24,637 nt of DNA. Source: Bacillota bacterium (GTDB lineage: Bacteria > Bacillota > Clostridia > Tissierellales > Peptoniphilaceae). The notes under the pieces were generated by a model. That model had not been told where the DNA came from, did not search any database, and saw only the letters and a program-made list of their open reading frames with translations. Position 1 is the first letter of the stretch; every line of letters starts with the position of its first letter. The stretch is taken from the NCBI GenBank assembly GCA_023394045.1, contig JAEXBN010000029.1, positions 1 through 24,637 of the forward strand, in the 5' to 3' direction. The translations under genes were made by a program, and so were the position numbers. This document shows, one piece after another, positions 6,283 to 12,985 of this stretch.

Positions 6283-7539
6283 GGCAACAAACCGGAAAAA
6301 GCCCTGCACCGCTCTCATCGCCCGCGTCGGAAGGCTGGCGCGAACGGTCGCATCATGCGCCACCACATCAATCACCTTGATCAACTGCCCATCCTGATAA
6401 ACCGACAATTCCCCAAATTTCTGTTCTTTGTCCGTCGGCGCCTTCACATTTTCCATCAGATCGGTATGAACGTCATATTTGCTCTCGCCAAAGGTAAAGG
6501 TGGAATAAGACTCGCTGGGATACAGCACCACAGAGCCTTCGTCCGAGGTCGGCATCTCATACCGCCCTACTGGCTTTGCCGCATCGACGATCGCATGGAA
6601 CTGGAACGAACCGGCGGCAAGATCGATGAGCTCCTTTGTGGTTCTCCAGCGGGCATCATCCGAATCCGCGCCTAAAACCACCGTCACGACCTCAAACGGC
6701 GTGCTGTCGATGGAAGAGGTCAGCTCAAAGGTTCCGGCAAAGCAATAGCCCGCTTCCTCCGTCGTTCCCGTTTTCAACCCCGTCATTCCCGGCAAATCGA
6801 CCGACGTTTTCGCCAATGTCGATGTTCCCTGAAAATGGCGTTCCGGTTCGTTCACGGTCTTGGTCTTCACAAATTCGCGCACTTCCGGGAAGCGCTTCAA
6901 AATTTCCGCAATCAATCGGAATAAATCTCTGGCGGAAGCGGTATTGTATTGCCCATTTTCCGTCAATCCATGAGCATTAAAGAACGTCGTGTTGGTCATG
7001 CCCAGTTCTTTGGCGGTCTGATTCATGCGCTCAGCAAAGGCGGCTTCGGATCCGGAAACCACCTGGGCAATTTGATCAGCCGCATCATTTCCTGAAACCA
7101 CCATCATGCCAAAGATCAGCTGCTCCAGCGACAGCTGTTCTCCTGCCACCAGTCCATAACTGGAATTTCCTGGAACATTCAGCGCCGCAGCCGATGCCGA
7201 AACCGTAATCATCTGTTGCGGATCCAGCGCTCCGGATTCGATCTCGCTTTTCACAATATAGTAGGTCATCAGCTTGGTCAGGGAGGCGATCGCCCTGGGC
7301 GTGTCGCTTCCCTTTTCCATCAACACCCGGCCTTCAGTCGGTTCTCCCATCAGCATCGTAGGGATCTGGTCATAGTAGGTGAAGCCGGATCGATAGGCAT
7401 CCGCGCTATCGCCATCAAATGGAGGAAGAGAAAGCGGCACCACCTCAGCCGGCGCCGCATTCACGACCGCACCGCCGAGGATCTGAATCATCATCGCCAG
7501 AGCCAGCAGCCCTGCAACAAGTCGTTGTTTGAGTTTCAC
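6271..7539 (-). CDS. D-alanyl-D-alanine carboxypeptidase, peptidase S11 (low-molecular-weight PBP)
   Basis: The enzyme removes the terminal D-Ala of peptidoglycan stem peptides outside the membrane. From the GTG start (7537-7539) the product is 422 residues. It has a signal peptide (about 1-28, ending VVNA-AP) and the three penicillin-binding motifs in order: SLTK with nucleophile Ser86 (86-89), SGN (149-151) and KTG (256-258). A C-terminal beta-rich domain (about 300-390) follows, then a hydrophobic/aromatic tail (GFFRFVAGLL) resembling the amphipathic membrane anchor of DacA/DacF. The GTG start is preferred over the upstream in-frame GTG at 7554 because GGGAGG lies seven bases before it and it forms a GTGA overlap with the stop of the preceding nucleotidyltransferase-like gene. 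Translation of the two is therefore probably coupled. Confidence 0.95.
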   Translation of the reverse strand: MKLKQRLVAGLLALAMMIQILGGAVVNAAPAEVVPLSLPPFDGDSADAYRSGFTYYDQIPTMLMGEPTEGRVLMEKGSDTPRAIASLTKLMTYYIVKSEIESGALDPQQMITVSASAAALNVPGNSSYGLVAGEQLSLEQLIFGMMVVSGNDAADQIAQVVSGSEAAFAERMNQTAKELGMTNTTFFNAHGLTENGQYNTASARDLFRLIAEILKRFPEVREFVKTKTVNEPERHFQGTSTLAKTSVDLPGMTGLKTGTTEEAGYCFAGTFELTSSIDSTPFEVVTVVLGADSDDARWRTTKELIDLAAGSFQFHAIVDAAKPVGRYEMPTSDEGSVVLYPSESYSTFTFGESKYDVHTDLMENVKAPTDKEQKFGELSVYQDGQLIKVIDVVAHDATVRASLPTRAMRAVQGFFRFVAGLL

Positions 7540-8360
7540 CGCATCGCCTCCCACAAATCCCGCAAATGGTGCATCATGTTCACATCCATTTTCTTAGGGT
7601 ACGCAAACCCTTCTCTTTCGTTCAGGCGCAAACCTGCCTTGCGGAACAACATGCAAGCTTGAAACAGGGCGTCCCAGATTCGCCCCGCATCCGTGCGCGC
7701 ATAGGAACGAGCCAAATGGTCAAATTCCACCTCATCCATATAGGCCTTCAAATTACAGCCGTCCCGACCCAAATTGATCAGAAAAGAAGAGTCGGACGCA
7801 ACCGCTGCCTCATTCATCTTCCAAAGTGTCGTGCGCAGGCGTTCCATCACGCGCTGCGCCACAATGAGATTCCCGCTGACCAAAGCTGCCGCCGTGTCTG
7901 TGGCCTCCTTAAAAAACTTCTGGCACCACATTTCATATTCTTGCTCCGTCGGCTTTTTGGTGCGGCGTGAAAGATCCGTCGCTTCCGACCGGTCGGCATA
8001 GGCTCCTTCCGGATCATAGCAAACGGCAACCAGCGAATCCTCAGCAAGCAGCGCCCGGATACGAGCTTCCTCAGCCACCACTAGGTCTAGGCGAATATCG
8101 CTCGCCAAAAGGATGCGGTACGCGGGATCCGGCTGAATTTGCGTTTTTCCCACCTGAAGCGTCTCCTCGCCGAAGCGGGCGGACCAATCCTCTTGCTCGA
8201 TCTCATCGGTATACGCACGAACCAGAACAATGAATTCATAGGGATCTGACTCGCGCTGCACGGCCGCCTTATTCACTCGGGGTCCCGTTTCAAACAGAGC
8301 GCGAACGGACTCGTGCTCTGCAGCCCAATCCGTCATGGTCTGTAAAATTCGTTCGTCCAT
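7536..8360 (-). CDS. ANT(6)-like aminoglycoside nucleotidyltransferase homologue with altered active site
   Basis: The family (streptomycin 6-adenylyltransferase, AadE/AadK type) transfers AMP to streptomycin. Collinear similarity runs over most of the 274 residues. The N-terminal part (VRALFETGPRVN, about 19-30) corresponds to IRAVxxNGSRxN. LDLVVAEE matches the IDLTLIP element. NLGRDGCNLKAYM matches the KxxKKYL region, and GRIWDALFQACMLFR near the C-terminus is close to the family SIWNALFxACDLFR. The nucleotide-binding Ser of GSR is Pro27. The usual DYD pair of metal-binding aspartates aligns with PYE (40-42), so the standard two-metal site looks impaired. It may be a non-enzymatic or re-purposed member; resistance should not be assumed. 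The start at 8360 is chosen because GAGGAAA precedes it; a second ATG at 8372 has no ribosome site. It overlaps the carboxypeptidase start by GTGA. Confidence 0.8.
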   Translation of the reverse strand: MDERILQTMTDWAAEHESVRALFETGPRVNKAAVQRESDPYEFIVLVRAYTDEIEQEDWSARFGEETLQVGKTQIQPDPAYRILLASDIRLDLVVAEEARIRALLAEDSLVAVCYDPEGAYADRSEATDLSRRTKKPTEQEYEMWCQKFFKEATDTAAALVSGNLIVAQRVMERLRTTLWKMNEAAVASDSSFLINLGRDGCNLKAYMDEVEFDHLARSYARTDAGRIWDALFQACMLFRKAGLRLNEREGFAYPKKMDVNMMHHLRDLWEAMR

Positions 8361-8395
8361 GTGTTTCCTCATTTCTTTTTTACTGACTTGTCTGT

Positions 8396-8401
8396 ATTAT
8401 A
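8396..8401 (-). promoter_or_regulatory. -10 element upstream of the ANT-like / carboxypeptidase pair
   Basis: A perfect TATAAT occurs on the minus strand 35 bases before the chosen start at 8360. The region 17-19 bases upstream is T-rich (TTTTCG / TCTTTT) but gives no good -35 box. It lies after the stop of the surface-protein gene, with no terminator between, so the pair may have its own promoter plus read-through. Confidence 0.5.
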
Positions 8402-8440
8402 ACGAATGCAGCAAATCACGAAAAGAAAACGAGGATAAAC

Positions 8441-10102
8441 TCACCTGTGACGGGCCTTTTTTTCCTTCCGCCGCATGATTTCTAGTGCGATCAAACCCAC
8501 TCCGGCCACCAAACCAATCACTGCCCAAAGCAACGTACGGAGAACATCTCCCGTTCGCGGTGCCTCCGTCTTCGATGTCCTAACCGTAATGGACGGGTCC
8601 TCCGCATTCGCCTTTCGCTGCGATGCTGCGTCTGCTTTTCGATCGAGAGGCGCATCCGAATGGGGTTCAAGTTTTGGTTCAGCTTTTGGCTCGGCTTGAG
8701 GTCCGGCATCAGATTTGGTCTTTGGTTCTGTTTTAGGTTCTGCCTCAGATTTCGTCTTCGTTTCCGTTTTAGGTTCTGCCTCAGGCTTTACCTTGGGTTC
8801 CGTTTTGGGTTCTGCATCAGGTTCGGTTTTTGGCTTCGATGGTGGTTCCGGCTGAGGTTCAGGCTTGGAATCGGGTTTTGGTTCGGGTTTCGGATCCGGT
8901 TTTGCGTCTGTCTTCGAATCCGACTTAGGCTCCGGTTCTGGGTTCGGCTCAGGAGAAGGTTCCGGCTTGGGTTCAACAGGTAAAGCGGCGCTGTCCGCCT
9001 CGCTGGGAGCCTGAGACGCTTCGGATTCCGGTTTGGCGTTCTTGTAGACAACCGTAAACGTGTCGCTGATCACAGCGGGCTTCATGACCACAGAGCCAAG
9101 CCACTGGGTACTTTTCATCGGATCCGTGTTCGTCGCATATCCCGTCCACTCCGGATGTCCCGTGAAATCCGGACGCGTCACGGTCAACGTATACGTTCCG
9201 TCCGGCGCCGACTCGGGAATCGTAAACGAGAGCTGATATCCGGAATCCTCTTTTTCTAATAAAGACTCCCGGCTCAGCGGATCCGTCTGTTCTTTGCTCA
9301 GTTGAATCGCAGGATCTTGGGATTCCGCCTTCATTCCGGGGATCGCGTATCCCGAAATCGCGGGAAATGCGTATTTTCCCGGCGCATCGATCTCCATCTT
9401 TTTCTGCTCCTCCGTCGGGCGCACCGCGTCGCGGAGCACCATCAGATGCGTTTCCGCAATTAAATTCACCGCCAGCCCGGAATCCGTGTATTCCGGTTCC
9501 CAGAGGGATGCATTTTTCTCATCAAGTTCTTTCATCGTTTCCGTTGCCTTAGAGGGACGGACGATTTGATCAGAAATCTCCGCCTGCTTGAACGCTAAGT
9601 AAACCAAGTCCTGATCGAGATAGGGTTTGCCTTCTCCCACATGGTTATAATGCAGCGCCCGCCCAGCCAGATCAAAATCCTCGTCGGTAACGCCGAAGAC
9701 AGAACGAAGACGCGGAAATACGGTATCGGATTTGGTGTATTTTCCTCGTTTGGGGATGGAGTCCTCCCCTCCCATGATAAAGTCGGGCTGACCATGGATA
9801 TCAATACAAAACAGCCTATTTTCAGGCTGTGCGTAGCTTTCCGCCTCCTCGTAGCTGGTCACGGATAGGGGTACCGCATACAGCAGAAAAATGCCGTTCC
9901 GCTCCGGATAGCGCACCTCGGCAAAAGGATCTCGTTTGATCTTCGTCTTGACCATTTTCACTTTGGCATCAGGATGCCGGACAAAGAGAACATGAAAAGT
10001 CGATGGGATACTCGCATCAATACGTCCTGTTGGAAACATCAGCGAAGCAATGAGCATGAGGCAGACCAACACGTGCAACAGGGACAACCGGATTCGTTTC
10101 AT
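8441..10102 (-). CDS. Secreted surface protein with Pro/Glu/Lys-rich stalk and sortase-type APRTG anchor; possible thioester domain
   Basis: The 553-residue protein carries a signal peptide (1-30), an ectodomain (about 31-365), a low-complexity stalk of PEPK/EPKTE-like repeats (about 375-480) and a C-terminal sorting signal. That signal is APRTG (514-518), a hydrophobic segment (522-541) and a positive tail (RRKEKKARHR). A cell-wall-anchored protein is thus likely, with an LPXTG-variant motif. In the ectodomain, FCIDIHGQP (Cys99) and FKQAEI (Gln173) resemble the Cys and the (T)Q-x-A-I motif whose side chains form the internal thioester of TQXA adhesins. The spacing is plausible but the Thr is Lys, so this is a suggestion only. 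The segment at about 290-352 (DGTYTLTVTR...) looks like a beta-sandwich. The ATG has a GAGGAG site 9 bases upstream. Function is unknown; adhesion is an inference. Confidence 0.85.
   Translation of the reverse strand: MKRIRLSLLHVLVCLMLIASLMFPTGRIDASIPSTFHVLFVRHPDAKVKMVKTKIKRDPFAEVRYPERNGIFLLYAVPLSVTSYEEAESYAQPENRLFCIDIHGQPDFIMGGEDSIPKRGKYTKSDTVFPRLRSVFGVTDEDFDLAGRALHYNHVGEGKPYLDQDLVYLAFKQAEISDQIVRPSKATETMKELDEKNASLWEPEYTDSGLAVNLIAETHLMVLRDAVRPTEEQKKMEIDAPGKYAFPAISGYAIPGMKAESQDPAIQLSKEQTDPLSRESLLEKEDSGYQLSFTIPESAPDGTYTLTVTRPDFTGHPEWTGYATNTDPMKSTQWLGSVVMKPAVISDTFTVVYKNAKPESEASQAPSEADSAALPVEPKPEPSPEPNPEPEPKSDSKTDAKPDPKPEPKPDSKPEPQPEPPSKPKTEPDAEPKTEPKVKPEAEPKTETKTKSEAEPKTEPKTKSDAGPQAEPKAEPKLEPHSDAPLDRKADAASQRKANAEDPSITVRTSKTEAPRTGDVLRTLLWAVIGLVAGVGLIALEIMRRKEKKARHR
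8663..8980 (-). repeat. Degenerate PEPK/EPKTE coding repeat
   Basis: This is low-complexity DNA coding for the stalk of the surface protein (residues about 375-480). Short periodic units of Pro-Glu-Pro-Lys and Glu-Pro-Lys-Thr-Glu are interspersed with Ser/Asp/Ala. It is likely to vary in length between strains. Confidence 0.85.
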
Positions 10103-10132
10103 CAGTGATTCTCCTCTCTGAAGTTCGAGATG

Positions 10133-10165
10133 GCGGGAGCTCTTCTCCCGCTTTCTTTCACTATA
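10133..10165 (-). promoter_or_regulatory. Leader hairpin and candidate -10 of the surface-protein gene
   Basis: On the minus strand a possible -10 TATAGT (10160-10165) is followed by a hairpin GCGGGAG-loop-CTCCCGC (10133-10151) in the presumed 5' leader, about 30 bases before the ATG. The -35 is poor (ATACTT at 17 bases). The hairpin is followed by T-rich sequence only on the plus strand, where there is no upstream gene to terminate. Confidence 0.35.
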
Positions 10166-10340
10166 CGAAGTCCTAAATTTTCAAGTATCCCAGATTCCGT
10201 CCCCTTTTTTCATCACTGTCGCACCGTGGTATCGCCGCGTTGGATGGTAAACCATCGGAATTGGCCTGTATCCCGCGTTGTCGCAGGGTCGGTGAAGACG
10301 GTTCCGAAAGAGCGCCATTTCAAGGCACAAAAACACAAAA
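10166..10340. other. Non-coding stretch without recognisable feature
   Basis: Between the surface-protein leader and the tRNA-operon terminator I find no convincing gene. The short open frames on both strands have no ribosome site and no familiar composition. A GTGGTATCGCCGCG string at about 10226-10239 faintly resembles a T-box core but does not match it, and no downstream terminator or aminoacyl-tRNA-related gene follows. Confidence 0.5.
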
Positions 10341-10342
10341 AT

Positions 10343-10377
10343 AAAAAAAGCTGAACGGGATCCATCGCCCATTCAGC
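10343..10377 (-). terminator. Rho-independent terminator of the tRNA-His/tRNA-Leu operon
   Basis: Arms 10350-10359 and 10368-10377 form a 10-pair stem (GCTGAA plus GGG paired with CCC, one G-U wobble), followed by seven U (10343-10349) in the minus-strand RNA. About 70 bases of trailer separate it from tRNA-Leu. Confidence 0.9.
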
Positions 10378-10449
10378 CACGTCCTATTCCATGGGACTCA
10401 GAAAAGCCCTTCCGGTCATCCTTTCCTGAGCCTCCGTCCATCCGATCCA

Positions 10450-10530
10450 TGCGGGAAAAGGGACTCGAACCCCCACGTCATGGACACCAGATCCTAAGTC
10501 TGGCGCGTCTGCCAATTCCGCCATTCCCGC
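10450..10530 (-). tRNA. tRNA-Leu (anticodon TAG)
   Basis: The minus strand shows acceptor GCGGGAA/TTCCCGC, an anticodon stem CCAGA/TCTGG around CTTAGGA (anticodon TAG, reads CUA and probably other CUN codons), a variable arm (TGTCCATGACG) typical of a class II tRNA, and T-arm GGGGG-TTCGAGT-CCCCT. Discriminator A is at 10450; CCA is not encoded. Confidence 0.97.
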
Positions 10531-10548
10531 TCACTGCAAAAAAATAAG

Positions 10549-10623
10549 GGTGGGTAAAGGGATTCGAACCCTTGGTCTCCAGAGCCACAATCTGGCGCCC
10601 TAACCAGCTAGGCCATACCCACC
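10549..10623 (-). tRNA. tRNA-His (anticodon GTG)
   Basis: The minus strand shows acceptor GTGGGTA/TACCCAC, an anticodon stem CCAGA/TCTGG around TTGTGGC (anticodon GTG), and T-arm AAGGG-TTCGAAT-CCCTT. The extra G-1 (10623), required by histidyl-tRNA synthetase, is encoded and faces C73 (10549). It is the first gene of the two-tRNA operon, 18 bases before tRNA-Leu. Confidence 0.97.
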
Positions 10624-10639
10624 ACATGCCGGTTTTTGA

Positions 10640-10669
10640 ATTATAAAGGACATTCCGCACAATTGTCAA
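10640..10669 (-). promoter_or_regulatory. Promoter of the tRNA-His/tRNA-Leu operon
   Basis: On the minus strand a perfect -35 TTGACA (10664-10669), an 18-base spacer and a perfect -10 TATAAT (10640-10645) lie 17 bases from the tRNA-His 5' end. A short dyad TTGTCA-AGCA-TGACAA (10663-10678) covers the -35 box. Confidence 0.92.
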
Positions 10670-10775
10670 GCATGACAACAAAATAAGGGTGCACCATCTC
10701 AAAGAATCACATAGAATGGAAGAAAAGGTCGGCCATTTTTGCTTTCATCCGGCCGGTCATGCGAAAGGAGTCATC

Positions 10776-11816
10776 ATGCGCTTCGATTCTGATTATATTG
10801 AGGGATGTCATCCGGCCATTCTGGAGCGGATGAGGGAAACAAATCTGATTCAGGAACCCGGCTATGGCGTGGATCAATATTGCGCATCCGCCCGAACAAA
10901 AATCCGCGCGGCCTGTCAGCGGGAAGATGTGGATGTTCATTTTTTAGTCGGTGGCACGCAGGCCAACGCGACGATCATCGCCCATGCCCTGAGACCTTAT
11001 CAGGGCGTTCTCAGCGCCGTCACCGGGCACATCAATGGCCATGAAACGGGCGCTGTGGAATCCAAAGGGCATAAGATTCTTCCGCTTCCATCAAAAGATG
11101 GAAAAATTGCGCCTCAACAGGTCGAGGAGGCGCTGATTCGCTATTGGGCGCAAGATCAGCCCGAACATGAAATCGAACCCAAAATGGTCTATCTCTCTCA
11201 GCCGACGGAGCAGGGAACACTGTATACGCTTGCCGAACTCAACGCCTTCCGTACGATCTGCGACAAATACCATCTTTATCTGTTTGTGGATGGCGCACGG
11301 CTCGGCTATGCGCTGGCGACGCCCTCCTGCGATGTCATGCTCCCGGATCTTGCCCACCTGACCGATGTCTTCTATATTGGCGGAACCAAGGTCGGCGCGA
11401 TGTTTGGCGAAGCCGTCGTCATCGTCCATCCGGATCTGATGCCCCGTTTCCGCCACTCCATCAAACAAAATGGCGGGATGCTGGCCAAAGGGCGCTTCCT
11501 CGGGATCCAGTTCGATACGCTGTTCACAGACGCGCTCTATACAAAAATTGCAGCTCACGCCATCGAACTCGCCGACCGTCTCCGCCAGGCGTTAAGAGAC
11601 GAGGAAATTCCGCTCTTTTCGTCTTCTCCCACCAATCTTGTCTTTCCCATTCTCCCGCCAAAGCAAGTTGAACGTCTGGAAGCGCTCCATGCCTTTGAAC
11701 GCTGGGACACGATGGAGGATGGCCGTATCGCCGTCCGTTTCTGCACCAGCTGGGCAACACGCGATGAAGCCATCGAAACGCTGATCCGCGATATCCATGA
11801 CACGAAAATAAAATAG
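10776..11816 (+). CDS. L-threonine aldolase-like PLP enzyme (beta-eliminating lyase family)
   Basis: This is a fold-type I PLP enzyme, likely a low-specificity threonine aldolase (threonine or allo-threonine to glycine and acetaldehyde). The 346-residue protein has the TGHINGHETGAVE segment (83-95) with the His that stacks on PLP, FVDGARLGYAL (170-180) with Asp172 for the pyridine nitrogen and Arg175, and the Schiff-base Lys205 in YIGGTKVGAMF. The frame is open to 10689, but the ATG at 10776 has AAAGGAG upstream and begins at the family's usual MxF-x-SD. It is a lone plus-strand gene between the divergent tRNA operon and a convergent LCP gene. No strong promoter was found; TAGAAT at 10712-10717 is a weak -10 candidate. 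Other members of the lyase family cannot be excluded. Confidence 0.9.
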   Translation: MRFDSDYIEGCHPAILERMRETNLIQEPGYGVDQYCASARTKIRAACQREDVDVHFLVGGTQANATIIAHALRPYQGVLSAVTGHINGHETGAVESKGHKILPLPSKDGKIAPQQVEEALIRYWAQDQPEHEIEPKMVYLSQPTEQGTLYTLAELNAFRTICDKYHLYLFVDGARLGYALATPSCDVMLPDLAHLTDVFYIGGTKVGAMFGEAVVIVHPDLMPRFRHSIKQNGGMLAKGRFLGIQFDTLFTDALYTKIAAHAIELADRLRQALRDEEIPLFSSSPTNLVFPILPPKQVERLEALHAFERWDTMEDGRIAVRFCTSWATRDEAIETLIRDIHDTKIK

Positions 11817-11870
11817 ACGGCATCCACGCGGTGCGTGCCGAAAGAAAATCACTCTAAAAATCATCAAAAT

Positions 11871-11926
11871 AAAACAGCCTCTGTGCACGGAAGACCATAC
11901 TTGATTCCGTGCGCAGAGGCTGTTTT
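11871..11926. terminator. Bidirectional terminator between the threonine aldolase and LCP genes
   Basis: Arms 11871-11892 and 11905-11926 form a 22-pair stem with one T-G position and a 12-base loop. Terminal A4/T4 runs give a U-tract in both directions (TTTTG on plus; TTTTATTTTG on minus). It is six bases from the stop of the minus-strand LCP gene and about 55 bases after the aldolase stop. Confidence 0.93.
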
Positions 11927-11932
11927 GTTCGA

Positions 11933-12985
11933 TCACTCCACATAGGGAGCAAACAGATCTCGAACCAACGCAAGCGTCCCCTCGGAATCCGCAATAAAAT
12001 AGCTCACCCCATCAATATAATCGCCTTCGCCGGGGAGCGTGTGCATCTCCACACCGCCAGCCAGCGCCCGAAACGCGCCAATGGCATGACCCGCAAAGGG
12101 AAGCGCCGGAAGATTCGTCTTCGCGTGCGATGCAAAAGCGTGCATTAAAAGCGGCAGACGGTAAAAACGAGCCGGCGAAGCAAGCTGATGCATCGCTTCT
12201 TTAAGAAAAGCCTGCTGGGCAGACACGCGCCCCATATCACCATCTGCATAACCCTGACGATGACGCAGGTAGCTCAGACTTTCCGTCCCGTCCAGAACAT
12301 GATCCCCCGTCCGATAAACTTCGCCCTCCACCGGTTCTGCATCTTCCGGCACATCGTAGCGGACGCCGCCTCCGGCATCAATCATGGCTTTCACGGTCTC
12401 ATAATCCACTTCAACGTAGTAGTCCAGATCTAATCCCAGAAAATCCCGAACCGTCTGAACCGTCAGGTCAATCCCGCCATAGGCATGCGCATGGTTGATC
12501 TTGTCCAGCTCTCCGTCGACATAAACGCGCGTATCCCGCGGAATGGACAGACCGACTAAACGGCCTTCCGAGGGAATAAAGCGGAACAGCATCATGGTAT
12601 CCGTGCGCTGTGGATCGCCCGCGCCCGTATCATCGACGCCAACCAGCAGGAAAAGAACATCGCCATCCCCTTCAATCGAACGGAGCCTATTTCCCTCTTC
12701 TGCGGCAGGAACCGAAAGCGATGCCTTGCTCTGATCCCAGAAAAAAAGATAAGCCAAGCTGCCGGCAATGCCGATCACCACGATCAAGACAAACAAGGTC
12801 ATCAAGCAGGATCCGCATCCCTTGTGTGGCTTGTGCGCCGGATCGGAATGCGTTTCCGGCTCTTCGTCAGATCTCCTGCGAAAATAGGACTCTGACGCAT
12901 CCGTGCGCCGGGCTTGATCCCGCACCTCACGCGTATCAATGGGCACTGTATCCCGACTGCGATCCCGTCCCGCAAACCACTTCAT
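11933..12985 (-). CDS. LytR-CpsA-Psr (LCP) family phosphotransferase
   Basis: LCP proteins transfer undecaprenyl-linked glycopolymers (teichoic acids, capsule) onto peptidoglycan at the outer face of the membrane. The 350-residue protein has a charged cytoplasmic N-tail of about 58 residues, one membrane helix (about 60-83) and the LCP domain. The domain holds the signature residues: RTDTMM (127-132), SIPRDTRV (147-154), KINHAHAYGG (162-171) and YLRHRQGYADGDMGRVSAQQ. The conserved Arg and Asp residues that bind pyrophosphate are present. It lacks a C-terminal LytR_C domain. Its ATG overlaps the whiA stop as ATGA, so it is the last gene of NUDIX-whiA-LCP and is followed by a strong terminator. 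The polymer handled cannot be told. Confidence 0.93.
   Translation of the reverse strand: MKWFAGRDRSRDTVPIDTREVRDQARRTDASESYFRRRSDEEPETHSDPAHKPHKGCGSCLMTLFVLIVVIGIAGSLAYLFFWDQSKASLSVPAAEEGNRLRSIEGDGDVLFLLVGVDDTGAGDPQRTDTMMLFRFIPSEGRLVGLSIPRDTRVYVDGELDKINHAHAYGGIDLTVQTVRDFLGLDLDYYVEVDYETVKAMIDAGGGVRYDVPEDAEPVEGEVYRTGDHVLDGTESLSYLRHRQGYADGDMGRVSAQQAFLKEAMHQLASPARFYRLPLLMHAFASHAKTNLPALPFAGHAIGAFRALAGGVEMHTLPGEGDYIDGVSYFIADSEGTLALVRDLFAPYVE

Noticed and set aside
6057..6290. Minus-strand frame of 77 codons crossing tRNA-Arg
   Set aside because: It overlaps a certain tRNA gene and its terminator in antisense; no ribosome site.
8663..8980. Regular repeats considered as a CRISPR or minisatellite
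   Set aside because: Units are short, in-frame and degenerate, encoding a Pro/Glu/Lys stalk; there are no spacers.
8660..8983. Plus-strand frame rich in Phe/Arg/Leu that looks like a membrane protein
   Set aside because: It is the reverse complement of the PEPK repeat (Pro-Glu-Lys codons read backwards give Gly/Phe/Arg/Leu); no start signals.
10215..10245. T-box-like string (GTGGTATCGCCGCG)
   Set aside because: It differs from the T-box core GGTGGNACCGCG by an insertion and substitutions, and there is no matching terminator/antiterminator or downstream amino-acid gene on that strand.
10181..10372. Small frames on both strands between the surface-protein gene and the tRNA operon
   Set aside because: No ribosome site, overlap with the tRNA-operon terminator, and no recognisable sequence features.
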